Shown here one piece after another: positions 6,633-8,019 of a stretch of DNA of 8,019 nt. The DNA is taken from NCBI GenBank assembly GCA_021789755.1, contig JAJYJD010000161.1:1-8019 (forward strand), given 5' to 3'. Positions within the stretch are counted from its first letter, which is position 1, and every line of letters begins with the position of its first letter. Source of the stretch: Bacteroidota bacterium. GTDB lineage: Bacteria; Bacteroidota; Ignavibacteria; Kryptoniales; JAKASW01. The notes below the pieces were generated by a model, which had not been told where the DNA came from, ran no database searches, and saw only the letters and a list, made by a program, of their open reading frames with translations. Both the position numbers and the translations under genes were made by a program.

Positions 6633-6656
6633 CACGCCTTTAGATGCAAAAGCGTG
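6633..6656 (-). promoter_or_regulatory. 5'-leader stem-loop of the signalling operon
   Basis: On the minus strand CACGCTTTT pairs with AAAGGCGTG across a 6-nt loop GCATCT, giving a continuous 9-bp stem that includes one U-G wobble (6651 with 6638). The plus-strand transcript would have a C-A mismatch at that position, so the fold favours minus-strand RNA. The stem runs straight into GAAGGG, the Shine-Dalgarno of the receiver-like gene. If the promoter proposed at 6662-6690 is right, this hairpin starts almost at the 5' end of the mRNA. Confidence 0.4.
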
Positions 6657-6661
6657 CCGAG

Positions 6662-6690
6662 ATTTGATTCCCGTGCGGTGAAATTTACAA
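6662..6690 (-). promoter_or_regulatory. Candidate sigma-70-type promoter for the signalling operon
   Basis: On the minus strand TTGTAA (6690-6685) and TCAAAT (6667-6662) each match the -35 and -10 consensus at four of six positions, with the ideal 17-nt spacing. Predicted transcription start is near 6655, about 36 nt before the receiver-like gene. Matches of this quality occur by chance, so the support is mainly position. The remainder of the 173-nt gap (6691-6792) holds nothing I recognise. Confidence 0.3.
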
Positions 6691-6792
6691 CACCATAAAC
6701 CACCGTTGGGACGGCAGTTAGCGAGGTATGACCAAGGCGGGAAACGGGGACTCCATTCCCATGAAGTAAAGATTACAGTCCGACTGGAAATA

Positions 6793-8019
6793 TTACCGTG
6801 ACGGTTGAGGGATCCCCGGTTTGACGAAAATTACCTCCTCCCGGTCTAAAATGACCGCTCCAGGCCGGCCTCTGACCTTCTTGACAAATTTTCTCATGGT
6901 GTAAGCAACGGGGACAATACTGCTGGTTCGCGCCTTGCTGTAGTGCGCCGCTATCCTGGCAGCGAACTCCAGGACAGCCTTTTGAGGATATTCCCTTGAT
7001 GAATTTCTGACGATGACGTGAGATCCGGACACTCCACGCGCGTGAAGGAAAACGTCATTGGGTTTCGCAAATCCGAATGTCAGCTCGTCGTTGTTCTTCG
7101 AATCCTTACCGACAAAAATCTTATAATCATTGGTCTCGAAAACCCGGAACGGAGGGAGCGCTTCTTCTTTTTCATAGTCAGCCTTCGCCATCGAAAGAAG
7201 TTTAAACCGGTCGGTTCCGGCTCCGACTTTCTTCAACTCCGCTATCACTGTTTCAAGCGAACTCGTCAGCTGTTTCTTCCGATCTACGGACTGCCGGTAA
7301 GACTCCCGGGCTTTTTTCGCCTTTTCATAATACGCCTGCGCGTTCTGGATCGTTGTCAACTTCGGATCCAGACGGATCTCCAAATCTCCGTCATTGACGT
7401 GGAAGGTTCCGGCCCCCTTCTCTATCTCTCCGAGGTGTTGCATGATTAGGTCGCCCGTGCTTCGGTACTTGCTTTCTCTATTGCCCGAGATGTCGTTTTC
7501 GATCTTACGGATCGTTTCCCTGAACTCATCTCTCTTTTTCATGAGCCGGCCCAGCACTCCGGATTTCAGCTCTGCGTCGCTGTTGTGCTTCTCTGCGCCG
7601 GTGGAATAGGCGATGATGCATGCGTTAACAGATGCAAAACTTTCCTCCCTCAGCCTGCCAAGATGCCTCATTTCGATCAGACTCATCATCACCGGGTCAT
7701 CGCCGTCGTAGTAGATTCTCGGGTCGGGTTCAGACAATTCCCGGCGCATTCGCGAGACCGTCTCGTAAAGCATCGAGACCGTCACTTCATCAAGCAGAGC
7801 GCTTCTGTCCCTGGCAATTCCCATGAGATCGTCGCCGCCCGCCCTGTAGAATGTTTCCTTTCCGAGATTTCCGCCGAACGGAGGGACAAGTGCGGCAAGG
7901 CGCTGAAGAGGGCTTCCTTCCACTTCTTTGAAGTGACCGACAAATCGTTGAGATGATCCTTCATCGTCGGTGGCGGCAGGACTTTCAATTGGAGTGTTGA
8001 CGCTTGGCTTCTTCTTTCT
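6793..8019 (-). CDS. rqcH: RqcH/Rqc2-type NFACT-family ribosome quality control protein, 5'-truncated by the window
   Basis: The frame is open to the window edge, so 408 C-terminal residues are visible. The GTG at 7923 is internal. RqcH/Rqc2 proteins (also annotated as fibronectin-binding protein A) bind obstructed large ribosomal subunits with peptidyl-tRNA and recruit tRNA-Ala to add C-terminal alanine tails. Visible parts are the end of the NFACT-N region (about residues 33-140), two charged coiled-coil stretches (about 150-180 and 228-266), and the NFACT-R domain (about 291-405). NFACT-R contains the VGKDSKNNDELTF segment, DVFLHARGVSGSHVIVRN (322-339) and YTMRKFVKKV (373-382). Known bacterial RqcH proteins are about 570 residues, so roughly 160 residues lie outside, including the region expected to hold the Asp-Arg motif needed for tailing. 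Activity therefore cannot be judged here. It is separated by 173 nt from the signalling operon on the same strand. No convincing terminator follows it. Confidence 0.9.
   Translation of the reverse strand, partial: RKKKPSVNTPIESPAATDDEGSSQRFVGHFKEVEGSPLQRLAALVPPFGGNLGKETFYRAGGDDLMGIARDRSALLDEVTVSMLYETVSRMRRELSEPDPRIYYDGDDPVMMSLIEMRHLGRLREESFASVNACIIAYSTGAEKHNSDAELKSGVLGRLMKKRDEFRETIRKIENDISGNRESKYRSTGDLIMQHLGEIEKGAGTFHVNDGDLEIRLDPKLTTIQNAQAYYEKAKKARESYRQSVDRKKQLTSSLETVIAELKKVGAGTDRFKLLSMAKADYEKEEALPPFRVFETNDYKIFVGKDSKNNDELTFGFAKPNDVFLHARGVSGSHVIVRNSSREYPQKAVLEFAARIAAHYSKARTSSIVPVAYTMRKFVKKVRGRPGAVILDREEVIFVKPGIPQPSR

Noticed and set aside
6776..6786. Small hairpin CAGT-CCG-ACTG as a terminator for the NFACT gene
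   Set aside because: The stem is only 4 bp and no T-run follows on the minus strand; too weak to call.
6793..7923. GTG at 7923 as the start of the NFACT gene
   Set aside because: The frame stays open to base 8019, and known RqcH proteins are much longer at the N-terminus; this GTG is an internal Val codon.

Overview
The window holds eight protein genes in two convergent blocks and looks like a bacterial chromosome of roughly 50-55% GC (estimated by eye). Genes are tightly packed with overlapping stop/start codons, and several starts have good Shine-Dalgarno sequences. No mobile element, rRNA, tRNA or CRISPR array was seen. The lineage cannot be fixed from sequence alone. An eIF-2B-family protein, an RqcH/NFACT protein and a hybrid histidine kinase together would fit a Bacteroidota/Chlorobiota/Ignavibacteria-type bacterium, but this is a weak inference.

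Left block, plus strand (1-3478): the 3' part of an eIF-2B alpha/beta/delta-family (sugar-phosphate isomerase-fold) gene, then a complete self-contained ECF (energy-coupling factor) vitamin/micronutrient importer in the order S component, T component, ATPase 1, ATPase 2. All four junctions overlap (8, 14, 10 and 4 nt), so this is one transcription and translation unit. The two ATPases are complementary in their defects. ATPase 1 has a perfect LSGGE signature but lacks the H-loop histidine (Asn instead). ATPase 2 has the histidine but a degenerate signature (LTYAL). Both defects fall in the same composite ATP site, predicting one catalytic and one degenerate site. The T component also lacks the Arg of its second ATPase-coupling motif. 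The transported substrate is not identifiable here.

Right block, minus strand (8019-3555): an RqcH/NFACT ribosome-quality-control gene whose 5' end lies outside the window, a 173-nt spacer with a candidate promoter, then a two-gene signalling operon. That operon encodes a 121-aa receiver-like protein lacking the phosphorylation acidic pocket, then an 891-aa membrane-anchored hybrid histidine kinase ending in a receiver-like domain with a Lys-to-Arg change. Each of these two genes has a 9-bp stem-loop ending 0-1 nt before its Shine-Dalgarno sequence. The operon ends at a likely intrinsic terminator whose U-tract is encoded inside the last codons of the opposing second ATPase gene.

The points most worth a second look are the matched asymmetry across the ECF ATPases and T component, the link of the importer to an eIF-2B-like protein without the isomerase catalytic Cys, and the paired stem-loops in the signalling operon.
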